Shown piece by piece: positions 33,960-41,889 of a DNA stretch of 51,906 bases (position 1 is its first letter; every line of letters starts with the position of its first letter). This stretch comes from Neobacillus fumarioli NBRC 102428 (GTDB lineage Bacteria > Bacillota > Bacilli > Bacillales > Cytobacillaceae). The notes under the pieces are model-generated. The model did not search any database. It worked only from the letters and a program-made list of their open reading frames with translations, and was not told where the DNA came from. Both the position numbers and the translations under genes were made by a program. The stretch is taken from contig NZ_BCUZ01000010.1 of NCBI RefSeq assembly GCF_001591485.1, positions 1 through 51,906 on the forward strand, written 5' to 3'.

Positions 33960-34642
33960 CTTTTCCTTTTGACCAGCTGATAGCTGATGAATGCGATATA
34001 GAGCGGGATGGCAACGTAAATGAAGTATGGAAAGCGATGATGTTCCTTTTTGAATACTATGTAGATCGCATAGCCAAGAAAGGCTGTAATAATGATTCCG
34101 TATTTTGGAAGTGGAACTTCTTTCAAACTTGGAATTTTAATCGTGCTGACCATTAAGATGCAAATTGCAAAAAAGGCAATTGGAAGAATGATGGACGGCA
34201 TTTTTCCATGGAACAGTGTTAAAAAAGTCAAGATCCCTCCACCTGCGGTAATCGGAACACCAGAAAAATACTTTAGCGATTGCTTAACGGCATTGATATT
34301 AAACCGGGCCAAACGGTATGCACCAAATAACGGAAACAATCCGGAAATGGCCATCCCAATCACGCCAAATTGAGCAAAATACGCATAATACGCCATCATA
34401 GCCGGAGCAACACCAAAGGTGACAATGTCAGCAAGGGAATCCAATTCTTTCCCGAATTCGCTTTGAACCCTTAACATCCTGGCAAGCCGACCATCCATAC
34501 TGTCGAGCATCATTCCAATTAAAATAAGAATCGCAGCGTTCCTATAATCTCCTATTGCCGAATACATAATGGATAAAAAACCAAAAAATAAATTAAAAAG
34601 CGTAAATAAATTAGGAATACTATTTCTTATAATATGTATCAC
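33935..34642 (-). CDS. pssA: CDP-diacylglycerol-serine O-phosphatidyltransferase
   Basis: 235 residues. The CDP-alcohol phosphatidyltransferase signature DG(x2)AR(x8)G(x3)D(x3)D is complete: Asp50, Gly51, Ala54, Arg55, Gly64, Asp68, Asp72. SIPNLFTLFNLFFGFLSI is the usual first helix, about six to eight helices in all. It makes phosphatidylserine, precursor of phosphatidylethanolamine, at the membrane. The annotated GTG start at 34642 overlaps its own GGAG, so the true start is uncertain and may be a few codons downstream. The C-terminus VTGTK is supplied by the REP-like palindrome. It follows the PAP2 gene by 25 bp; no psd gene is adjacent. Confidence 0.88.
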   Translation of the reverse strand: MIHIIRNSIPNLFTLFNLFFGFLSIMYSAIGDYRNAAILILIGMMLDSMDGRLARMLRVQSEFGKELDSLADIVTFGVAPAMMAYYAYFAQFGVIGMAISGLFPLFGAYRLARFNINAVKQSLKYFSGVPITAGGGILTFLTLFHGKMPSIILPIAFFAICILMVSTIKIPSLKEVPLPKYGIIITAFLGYAIYIVFKKEHHRFPYFIYVAIPLYIAFISYQLVKRKRRRVTGTK

Positions 34643-34667
34643 TCCATTTTATAAGGTTAACAGATCA

Positions 34668-35330
34668 TTAACCTTCGTGCTTTTCCCTCTTATTATAACG
34701 TTTTTCTTTATAATATTGGAAAAACCAAATGGCAACGGTCAGCCAAAATCCGCTTGCCAAGTATCCTCCAATAATATCACTAGGATAGTGCACCCCCAAA
34801 TAAACCCTGCTGATCCCAATCCCTAAAATCATCACCGTACTAAAAATAATCAGCAAAGTCCTTCCCCATCTACTCGGGATGTGGCGCCAAAGCAAAAAGG
34901 ATAGAATCACATACACAGTAAAAGCACTCATAGCATGGCCGCTAGGAAAACTGTATCCGGTTGCCTCAATCAGGCGATGAAGGTGAGGACGTGTCCGCCT
35001 GAATAGATGTTTTAAAATTTTATTTAAAACAGCTGTGCCGCCCAGTGCCCCGATAAATAAAATTAATTCTAACCGATGGTGCAAGACCTTGTACAGGAAA
35101 AAAATCAGACAAAGACTGAGAACGATGACAAAAGGAGTAGAACCAATAAATGTTAGCAATTTCATCAAACTGGTCAAATACGGCGATTCTAATCCTTGAA
35201 TTTGATCAATCAACGTCCGGTCAAAGCTGATAATTTTATGATCGCTGATGAAAAGGGAAATCAAACTAAAACCCACAATGCAAAAAACGCTAATGATAAA
35301 TGCAAGCAGAAGGTGCATTTTTAAATTCAT
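34668..35330 (-). CDS. PAP2 family phosphatase
   Basis: 220 residues with six membrane helices. The three PAP2 motifs are present: KHLFRRTRP near 107-115, PSGH near 130, and SRVYLGVHYPSD near 171-182 (catalytic His and Asp). Such enzymes remove phosphate from phosphatidic acid, phosphatidylglycerol phosphate or undecaprenyl pyrophosphate on the outer face of the membrane. Coupling to pssA and to envelope genes upstream supports a lipid substrate, but which one is not decided by sequence. B. subtilis BcrC and YodM are relatives. Confidence 0.82.
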   Translation of the reverse strand: MNLKMHLLLAFIISVFCIVGFSLISLFISDHKIISFDRTLIDQIQGLESPYLTSLMKLLTFIGSTPFVIVLSLCLIFFLYKVLHHRLELILFIGALGGTAVLNKILKHLFRRTRPHLHRLIEATGYSFPSGHAMSAFTVYVILSFLLWRHIPSRWGRTLLIIFSTVMILGIGISRVYLGVHYPSDIIGGYLASGFWLTVAIWFFQYYKEKRYNKREKHEG

Positions 35331-35401
35331 TGGCAGACTCCCTTCAAAATCATTTTATTAAAAACATAACATAATTTCATCATGAAACCAAAAAAATTCC
35401 G

Positions 35402-35427
35402 AAAAAGCTGCTGAAGAATTCAGCCGC
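35402..35427 (-). terminator. Terminator after the DUF6044-like gene
   Basis: Minus strand GCGGCTGAA (35427-35419) pairs with TTCAGCAGC (35415-35407) with one mismatch, followed by TTTTTC. It separates the polytopic membrane gene from pap2-pssA. Confidence 0.7.
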
Positions 35428-35441
35428 CATACTTTCATATG

Positions 35442-37130
35442 TTATTTCACTTGATAAAGATAGATTCTCCAGGCAGAATCTTTTTGGTCGAATGCCTTTT
35501 TAAATTGCAACCCATCTTCCTCGGCATTAAGAATAGGTACGGAAGAAAAAATATATTGCCCACCCATGCTCTTAAATACCTTTGTATTGAGTTCCAAATG
35601 ATGAATTACTACTTGTGATGTCTTTTTAAACATATACTGTTTCCCTAGTTCTGCAACAAAGAGATAACATCTGCCGCCCCATTGATCAAAGTATCTTTTC
35701 AATGTCGGACTTTTATCCAATTCCTTGGCAATGATTTTTCTAAATTGATGCTTGTACGACAATGGATAAAAATTATTGTACGTATCAAGTGTATAAAAAC
35801 CATTATATTGGGCAATCGCCGGATAAAGCCCAATACTTGCTACACGGTAGCTGCTTTTGGGCTTGCCGATGTAATCGGCAATTTCTTCAAATTGCTTTTG
35901 GGCATAAAATTGTTTAAATGTTGGCGTACCAGCTTCCCGATAATAAATTTCGTTATTATTCATGAAAACTACGACAAGCTGTGCAGTGACACAGAGCCAG
36001 ACAATGTACTTCCACCATTTTCCCTTTTTCCACAAAATATATAAACCAACGGCAAACATTAAATAAATAATCAACGGTCTTAGGAAATGGAACCTGGAAA
36101 AGTTAAACGTCCTAAGTAAGGATACATGTGCCTTTATAGGTTCCCATCCTTTATAGAACCAAAAGGCATACCAGACAGAAAGAACGAAGTTTAGGATGAA
36201 TAAGGAAAGATATCTTTTCTCAAGCAAACCTTTGTCCTTATACTTCATAATGACCAAAACTAAAAAGGACAGCGGGACAATCACATATGTATGAAGTGTC
36301 AGAACATGGGTATGTCCATAAAAATAATTCTTAAACACCAACCTGACTGTAGACATGAAACGAAGGATAGATTCCTCAAACTCATCGCGGTTTGTTAGGC
36401 CCTGCGGAACAATTAGCGAATAAACAAGACGATATTCAATTAATAAATAAATGGCCGTCATGAGGGCAATACTTCCAAGAAAAGCACCGTTAAATCGCTT
36501 TTTCACCCAAACATCCCGCAACCATAAAAGACCCATCGCTGTCAGGAAAAAGAAAAATCCGAGCACAAAGCTGGAATAAAACGGCAGCAATATAATCGTC
36601 AACCATTCTTTCCAAGTCTGACTCCCTTCCCTAATCGCTAAAAATGCCCAAAGTGCCAAAGGCATCCCTAATGTACTCAGCATGCCCGACGGCCAAAATG
36701 GTGTTAGAGCAAATGCAAGGGATACCCAAACACGGATTGGGTAGGCATCGGGTGAGGTGACAAAATACCTTCTTAACAAAAGGTACATGCCCAAAAACGC
36801 AAATACACGAGTGATCAATTGGCTAATGGAAAAAGCAAGCATCGAAGGAAACAGGTTATGCAGCCATTCAATTCCACTAAATTCTGTTCCAAAGGCATAG
36901 CGAGGCAACCCGTTAATGATTTGCGGAATAACAGAATGAATGCTGCCGAACAGCTGGCCGCTATCCTTTAATACTTTGTACCAAGCAATATTGGAATCTA
37001 AATTATCGTGTACCCGGATATGAGAATTTTCTCCGAGAATAAACAGCGGTGATACATAGACGGCTAATAGAATCCAGGCCAGCCATAAATGGTATTTTTC
37101 CTGCCGCCAAAACTTCGCTAATTTTCGCAC
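35442..37130 (-). CDS. Polytopic membrane protein, DUF6044/YkoS-like
   Basis: 562 residues, about eleven or twelve hydrophobic helices, ending in a soluble domain of about 170 residues. The N-terminal IRVHDNLDSNIAWYKVLKDSG in the first large external loop resembles the acidic loop of GT-C glycosyltransferases and YfhO-like proteins, and B. subtilis YkoS has the same look. It may transfer a sugar from a lipid carrier outside the membrane. The start is GTG with no good ribosome site. It follows the polysaccharide deacetylase by about 95 bp, across a palindrome. Enzymatic role is inferred only from topology and context. Confidence 0.65.
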   Translation of the reverse strand: MRKLAKFWRQEKYHLWLAWILLAVYVSPLFILGENSHIRVHDNLDSNIAWYKVLKDSGQLFGSIHSVIPQIINGLPRYAFGTEFSGIEWLHNLFPSMLAFSISQLITRVFAFLGMYLLLRRYFVTSPDAYPIRVWVSLAFALTPFWPSGMLSTLGMPLALWAFLAIREGSQTWKEWLTIILLPFYSSFVLGFFFFLTAMGLLWLRDVWVKKRFNGAFLGSIALMTAIYLLIEYRLVYSLIVPQGLTNRDEFEESILRFMSTVRLVFKNYFYGHTHVLTLHTYVIVPLSFLVLVIMKYKDKGLLEKRYLSLFILNFVLSVWYAFWFYKGWEPIKAHVSLLRTFNFSRFHFLRPLIIYLMFAVGLYILWKKGKWWKYIVWLCVTAQLVVVFMNNNEIYYREAGTPTFKQFYAQKQFEEIADYIGKPKSSYRVASIGLYPAIAQYNGFYTLDTYNNFYPLSYKHQFRKIIAKELDKSPTLKRYFDQWGGRCYLFVAELGKQYMFKKTSQVVIHHLELNTKVFKSMGGQYIFSSVPILNAEEDGLQFKKAFDQKDSAWRIYLYQVK

Positions 37131-37191
37131 TTACAAAACACAACCTTCAAATTTTACTAAAAAAGAAGTATTTAGATAAAAAAACAGGAAT

Positions 37192-37214
37192 GGTACCAAT
37201 ATGTCATTGGTACC
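37192..37214. promoter_or_regulatory. Perfect inverted repeat between two envelope genes
   Basis: GGTACCAAT (37192-37200) and ATTGGTACC (37206-37214) with a 5-base centre. On the minus strand it is followed seven bases later by TTTTTTT, so it can be a terminator of the deacetylase gene; its symmetry also suits an operator for the gene downstream. Confidence 0.5.
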
Positions 37215-37225
37215 CAAGAATGTAA

Positions 37226-37930
37226 CTATTTATTGATAGGAACCATCTCATCAATCCTGACACAAGAAAGTCCTTTAGTCGCCATTAGAGGCAGGGCATC
37301 CTTTAAGGCATCGATCGTATAGAGGGGGGCATCGGAATCAGCCCCCGGCGTTTCCCCGCAGTCATGCAGGAGGATCACATCCCCGCCTTTTATTTTGTTA
37401 AGTAATTTCTTTTTTATTTTAGCACTTCCTCCTTTAGATTTCCAATCTTCAGCCATAACAGACCAAAGAATGATGCGATATGACTTGAGCATAAAAAAAT
37501 CGCCTAAATTTAATAGACCCCATGGCGGTCGGTAAATGGAAGGGCGCTCCCCTGTGATTTGTTCAATAATGGCTGCTGTTTGATCGACGCCTTTGCGGAC
37601 CTTCCATGGTGACATCAGCCAGTTGGATTGATGAATGTAATTATGAATTCCTATTTGGTGGCCTTCTCGTTTCATTCTTATAAGCAATTCAGGATACTTC
37701 TCTGCCCGTGATCCAACAACAAAAAAAGTTGCTTTTATATCATGCTGTTTCAGTAAATCTAACAGGATGGGGGTATAAGTAGGGTGTGGGCCGTCATCAA
37801 ATGTGAAGGCAATTTTTGTTGAATTACAACGATATCGCAACACACCAATTTCAAACCCAAAAGTAAGCAGAAAAGGTAAAGCTGTGTATAATAATAAAAC
37901 AATGATAACACTAATAATGACTACGACCAT
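37226..37930 (-). CDS. Polysaccharide deacetylase, membrane-anchored
   Basis: 234 residues. Signal-anchor helix at 2-25, then a NodB-homology domain: TFDDGP with Asp45/Asp46, the metal pair His96/His100 (HNYIH), RPPWG in motif 3, and GGDVILLHDCG in motif 5. Carbohydrate esterase family 4 enzymes remove N- or O-acetyl groups from peptidoglycan or other glycans outside the membrane. It lies 15 bp after the glycosyltransferase gene and probably acts on the polymer or glycolipid made by its neighbours. Confidence 0.83.
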   Translation of the reverse strand: MVVVIISVIIVLLLYTALPFLLTFGFEIGVLRYRCNSTKIAFTFDDGPHPTYTPILLDLLKQHDIKATFFVVGSRAEKYPELLIRMKREGHQIGIHNYIHQSNWLMSPWKVRKGVDQTAAIIEQITGERPSIYRPPWGLLNLGDFFMLKSYRIILWSVMAEDWKSKGGSAKIKKKLLNKIKGGDVILLHDCGETPGADSDAPLYTIDALKDALPLMATKGLSCVRIDEMVPINK

Positions 37931-37945
37931 TTACGTTCACCCTCA

Positions 37946-39217
37946 TTAATTTCTAAAGGAATGCTTAGCGGTAAAAGGTAAACATGACGGAAGATCAATT
38001 TCGTTAAATGCTTGAACTCTTTCCATCGGGAAGCGGGCAATATTCCTGGCTTTTCTCGCACAATTAATGGAATGAACGATAACATCGACAGCTTCCAGTG
38101 CTGATGTCTTCGATTGCAAGATCCGAGATTGTTGTTTCATTGTTTCTAAAAGATCTGAATGATTCATTGCCCGTTCAATTTTTACTAATAAGTCCTGTTC
38201 ATTTTCCGCAAGAATAGCCAAACCAGCATTGACTAAATAATTCGCATTGTCTTCTTCCTGTCCAGGAAGAGGACGGTAAATAACTAACGGCAATTCCATC
38301 GCCATGGCTTCCGAAGTAGTGACCCCACCAGGCTTTGAAATCATGACATCAGACACAGCCATCAATTCGTGGACATTTTCACAATATCCCATGATTCTAA
38401 TCGAGTGTTGCGACCATTTCAATTCCTCTTGCAATTTCTTGTGCAGCTTTTTATTTCGGCCGCAAACCACAACGATCTGCACCTCTTTCGGCAGTTGTTC
38501 CAAAGCCTGAAACGTCGATAAACCTTTGCCAATGAAGCCATCGCCGCCACCCATAATTAAGATGGTAAAGCTTTGCGAATTTAAGCCATATTTTTGCGCC
38601 AACATTTTTCGGGATTGGGCTTTGTTAAATTTCTGCCGAATCGGAATACCGGTGCAATGAATGATGTCCGGTTCAACTCCTAATGAGATTAAACGCTGCA
38701 TTACGTCCTCAGAACCAACAATATACTGATCAGTGTATGGATGAATCCAATAAGAATGATCGGTGAAATCAGTGATGATGGTAATGATCGGAATATGGAT
38801 TAATCCTTGTTCTTTAAGTTTTGACATCATACCAGCCGCAAATGGATACGTACTGACAATAGCTGAAGGATTCATTTCTCTTATGATTTCTAGCATCGAA
38901 CCAAGACCCAATGTAAATAATGTATTCAACTTGATAGATAAAGAATTTCGTTCACGTGTTCGTTTATAAAGATAACTGTATACTTTCGGAAAACGTTTTA
39001 TAACTCTTTTATAAACATAAGTGCTTATAGGGTAAAGATGCGGGTGAAGCCATTCCATTATATCTAAATGAATAGGTTCGAAATTTGGAAGAGAATTTTC
39101 GACAGCTTCGCCTATTGCATTGGCCACTTGTTTATGCCCATCGCCAAATCCGGCAGAAAGAATCAGAATTTTTTCCTTGTCTTTTTTATTCATACGTAAA
39201 ACAAACTCCTTATGCAT
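37946..39217 (-). CDS. MGDG-synthase-type glycosyltransferase (UgtP-like)
   Basis: 423 residues. The N-terminal half carries ILILSAGFGDGHKQVANAIGEAV, the MGDG synthase N-domain signature; the C-terminal half is a GT28 UDP-sugar-binding domain with ILIMGGGDGFIGKGL, MISKPGGVTTSEAMAMELPLV and PLPGQEEDNANYLV. Relatives move glucose or galactose from UDP-sugar to diacylglycerol at the inner face of the membrane. Two ATGs are possible: 39217, well placed after GGAAGGG, and 39193, where MNKKDKEKILIL begins. B. subtilis YkoN appears to be the closest kind of protein. The lipid acceptor is not proven. Confidence 0.8.
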   Translation of the reverse strand: MHKEFVLRMNKKDKEKILILSAGFGDGHKQVANAIGEAVENSLPNFEPIHLDIMEWLHPHLYPISTYVYKRVIKRFPKVYSYLYKRTRERNSLSIKLNTLFTLGLGSMLEIIREMNPSAIVSTYPFAAGMMSKLKEQGLIHIPIITIITDFTDHSYWIHPYTDQYIVGSEDVMQRLISLGVEPDIIHCTGIPIRQKFNKAQSRKMLAQKYGLNSQSFTILIMGGGDGFIGKGLSTFQALEQLPKEVQIVVVCGRNKKLHKKLQEELKWSQHSIRIMGYCENVHELMAVSDVMISKPGGVTTSEAMAMELPLVIYRPLPGQEEDNANYLVNAGLAILAENEQDLLVKIERAMNHSDLLETMKQQSRILQSKTSALEAVDVIVHSINCARKARNIARFPMERVQAFNEIDLPSCLPFTAKHSFRN

Positions 39218-39268
39218 GATTTTCCCTTCCTGTATATCATTGTTTTCATTTACCTAAGTGCCCCATTT

Positions 39269-39955
39269 TTACCCTTTGAACCGATAACCTGCACCCCAAA
39301 CCGTTTCAATATATTGCGGATTTGAAGGATCTGTTTCAATCTTTTCACGGATTTTTCGAATATGAACCGTCACAGTGGAGATATCACCAAGGGAGTCAAA
39401 CCCCCATAACCGTTCAAATAACTGCTCTTTACTAAATACATGGTCTGGATGTAAAGCGAAAAATGTTAAAAGGTCAAACTCTTTCGCAGTAAAAACAACT
39501 TCCCTGCCGTTGACAAAAACCCGTCTGGATGATTGATCAATCTTAAGACCTCGAAACATAATCAACTCTGATTGTGATTCCTTGCTAATCAGTCTTTGAT
39601 AACGTGCCAAATGTGCTTTCACTCTAGCAACGAGCTCACTAGGACTGAACGGTTTGACAATATAATCATCTGCGCCCAATCCCAGTCCGCGAATTTTATC
39701 AATATCTTCTTTTTTGGCTGATACCATGAGAATGGGAATATCTTTTTCCGTTCGGATCGCTTTGCAAATTTGAAATCCGTCTGTACCAGGAAGCATAAGA
39801 TCAAGCAAGATTAAATCTATTTCTTCTGATAAGGCTTTTTCTAGACCTTCATCGCCTGTTAAAGCTATATCAACCGAAAATCCGTCAATTTCAAGATAGT
39901 CACGTTCAAGTTCCGCAATACTTTTGTCATCTTCAATAATTAAAATCCGTTTCAC
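39269..39955 (-). CDS. OmpR-family response regulator
   Basis: 228 residues from a GTG at 39955, chosen because CAGGTGA lies 5 bases upstream and MKRILIIEDD is the usual start; a GTG three codons earlier abuts the ribosome site. Receiver domain with phosphorylated Asp52 in LLDLMLPGTDG and KPF near 100, and a C-terminal winged helix ending VRTVWGAGYRF-like (IETVWGAGYRF). It overlaps the 3' end of the kinase gene by 23 bases. The pair resembles B. subtilis YkoG/YkoH, and probable targets are the envelope genes downstream on the same strand. Confidence 0.87.
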   Translation of the reverse strand: MKRILIIEDDKSIAELERDYLEIDGFSVDIALTGDEGLEKALSEEIDLILLDLMLPGTDGFQICKAIRTEKDIPILMVSAKKEDIDKIRGLGLGADDYIVKPFSPSELVARVKAHLARYQRLISKESQSELIMFRGLKIDQSSRRVFVNGREVVFTAKEFDLLTFFALHPDHVFSKEQLFERLWGFDSLGDISTVTVHIRKIREKIETDPSNPQYIETVWGAGYRFKG

Positions 39956-41417
39956 TTTGTTCACCTGCTTTTTTTAACGTAAAAAGGATGGTCGTTCCCT
40001 TGCCAAGCTCACTCTCAGCCCAAATGGAACCGTGATGTTCCTCAATAATCCGCTTAGCAATCGACAGTCCTAGACCACTGCCGCCCTTTTCCGTTCCTCT
40101 GGCCTGATCAGCGCGGTAAAACCTGTCAAAGATTAATGTTAAATTTTCTTTCGCGATTCCTGGACCGTTATCGGTCATTTGGAAGAGAATATGAGAATCC
40201 AAGGAAGATAAATGGAACGTCAGATGTTTGTCCACCTTATCGTTATATTTCAAGGAATTATCAACGATATTGGTAATGACCCGTTTTATATGTTCCCGGT
40301 CACCGATTATCAAATAATCGCCCTTTTCGATTGTTAACTTGATTTCAACCTGTTTTTCCTCTAAGTCAAAACGAAGCTCTTCGACATAATCCTCAAGATA
40401 ATGATCAAAATGAATTCTTTCAAATTGGAATGGAAGCCGCTGCAGATCCAGTTTGGAATAAAGAAATAATTCATCAATCATGCGGTCCAAGTCCTTAGCT
40501 TTTGTAAAAATCGTTTGAATGTATCTGTCCATCTTTTCCGGACTGTTGGCTATACCATCGCGTATCCCTTCAACATACCCCTTTATGGTTGTAATCGGGG
40601 TCTTTAAATCGTGAGAAATGTTTGCGATCAATTCTTTTCGATTTTCTTCATAAGCAATCTGCTTTTCAATTGAATCCTTCAATCTGATTCGCATTTCTTC
40701 AAATCCTTGGGCAAGCTGCCCCAATTCATCCTTTGATTTAACCTTAATCGGAATGGTAAGATCCCCTTCCTTCATCCGTTTTGCTGCTTTTTGCAGTTCA
40801 CGAACCGGACGGATGATACTTCTTGAAACAAAATAGGTCAAGAGTCCATTGGTCAAAACGAGGATGATAATTAAAGCAATAAATAAAATCGGAAATGAGG
40901 AGCGGACAAATTTGGCAAAACTATTGGCATTCGTGATAAAAAACAGCGATCCTTCGGAATCATCCGGATAATAAAAGTCAATTTTTTGGATGGATACAAA
41001 TTGATCATTTAATTTTTTTACAGCATCAATATCACCATAAAATCCGAAAGCCGGAAGTTCGTCCGTATCCATACCTTTTAAGGCCGGAGAGAGATAAATA
41101 ACATGCTGTCCTTTCCTTACCACTAATTCAAAATTTCCCATTTTATTAAGCTTTCGGTCAAGATTTCGTAAATAATCCTGGTTCGAAAACTGTCCGGGAT
41201 GTTTCAATGTGTTTTTTTGTAAATCTATAAAAAATTGTTCGTGTTTAGAAATATGATGGTGCTCTTCCGGAGGAAGATAAATATTCAGCAGTTCCATGAT
41301 ATCACCTTTGAACAGCAAGGCAACCAAAAGAGCAGATACCACCACAAAAAAAACCGGTACAAGAATCATTGCAAGATAAGATAATAAAAGTCTAAGCCGT
41401 ATGGACATCCATTCCAC
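39933..41417 (-). CDS. Sensor histidine kinase partner of the response regulator
   Basis: 494 residues. Helix at about 9-35, a large extracellular domain (36-172) containing a His-rich EEHHHISKHE stretch at 51-60, a second helix (about 174-198), HAMP (about 200-252), HisKA with His269 in ANISHDLKTPITT, and HATPase motifs DNSLKYND, DNGPGIA and GSGLGLSIA. Unlike most pairs, the kinase gene comes before the regulator gene. The His cluster just outside the membrane could sense a metal ion or pH, which is inference. It has its own upstream region of about 240 bp. Confidence 0.86.
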   Translation of the reverse strand: MEWMSIRLRLLLSYLAMILVPVFFVVVSALLVALLFKGDIMELLNIYLPPEEHHHISKHEQFFIDLQKNTLKHPGQFSNQDYLRNLDRKLNKMGNFELVVRKGQHVIYLSPALKGMDTDELPAFGFYGDIDAVKKLNDQFVSIQKIDFYYPDDSEGSLFFITNANSFAKFVRSSFPILFIALIIILVLTNGLLTYFVSRSIIRPVRELQKAAKRMKEGDLTIPIKVKSKDELGQLAQGFEEMRIRLKDSIEKQIAYEENRKELIANISHDLKTPITTIKGYVEGIRDGIANSPEKMDRYIQTIFTKAKDLDRMIDELFLYSKLDLQRLPFQFERIHFDHYLEDYVEELRFDLEEKQVEIKLTIEKGDYLIIGDREHIKRVITNIVDNSLKYNDKVDKHLTFHLSSLDSHILFQMTDNGPGIAKENLTLIFDRFYRADQARGTEKGGSGLGLSIAKRIIEEHHGSIWAESELGKGTTILFTLKKAGEQSETDFNY

Positions 41418-41657
41418 AACTTTCCCTTATGAGAATTCTTATTGGCTAAATTTTATCATAGCCCAAAGATGAATGTTCGTAAATAGCATAGTCAACCTGA
41501 CTAAACAAACCATTAATCAAATCTTAATATTTTCTTAAATCTTGTCTCCCTGGAAGCGAGACATCTTTCATTTACATAATTTTCACATCATCATGAAACA
41601 CTAAACATTAGTTTGGAAAATCGTAGAATATAAGAATCGATCTAGAGGTGGCACACA

Positions 41658-41831
41658 GTGCATGAAAATTCATGGATGTCAGTTGGCAAGCCGGAGCAAA
41701 GAATTGATGCAATGGAAAAAGCAGCTGGAACCGTTACATATGTTGGGGATTTTAATGCTCCCGGCCTCCTTCATGCTAAATTGGTCACTAGCACTGAGGC
41801 ACATGCCAACATACAATCAATTGATGATTGA
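41658..41831 (+). pseudogene. N-terminal remnant of a molybdenum hydroxylase large subunit
   Basis: GTG at 41658 follows AGGTGG with 6-base spacing and runs 57 codons to TGA. The peptide contains SVGKPEQRIDAMEKAAGTVTY, then VGDFNAPGLLHAKLVTSTEAHANIQSID (quoted in two parts), which is the N-terminus of xanthine dehydrogenase-type molybdopterin subunits (GKxxxRxDAxxKxxGxxxYxxD, LHAKxVxSxxAHAxIxSID). Such subunits are normally about 750 residues, so the rest is gone; no frame after the stop resembles the family. It is not a copy of the intact subunit at 45302-47632, which differs at most positions. The ribosome site is intact, so a short peptide may still be made. Confidence 0.75.
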
Positions 41832-41889
41832 GGCCATTTTAAACGATCCATCTTTATTGGTATGAACACCGTTCGTTTGAAGGATGTGA

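Noticed and set aside
41543-41563. TGTCTC/GAGACA hairpin between the kinase and the hydroxylase remnant
   Set aside because: Only six pairs and no T-run; may be chance. No gene was seen in 41418-41657.
41594-41625. TGAAAC...CGTA resembling an ECF sigma promoter
   Set aside because: The spacing is about 22 bases, against the 16 or so required.
41662-41865. 67-codon frame beginning MKIHGCQLASRSKEL
   Set aside because: It is out of frame with the hydroxylase remnant, which has the matching family sequence and the correctly spaced ribosome site.
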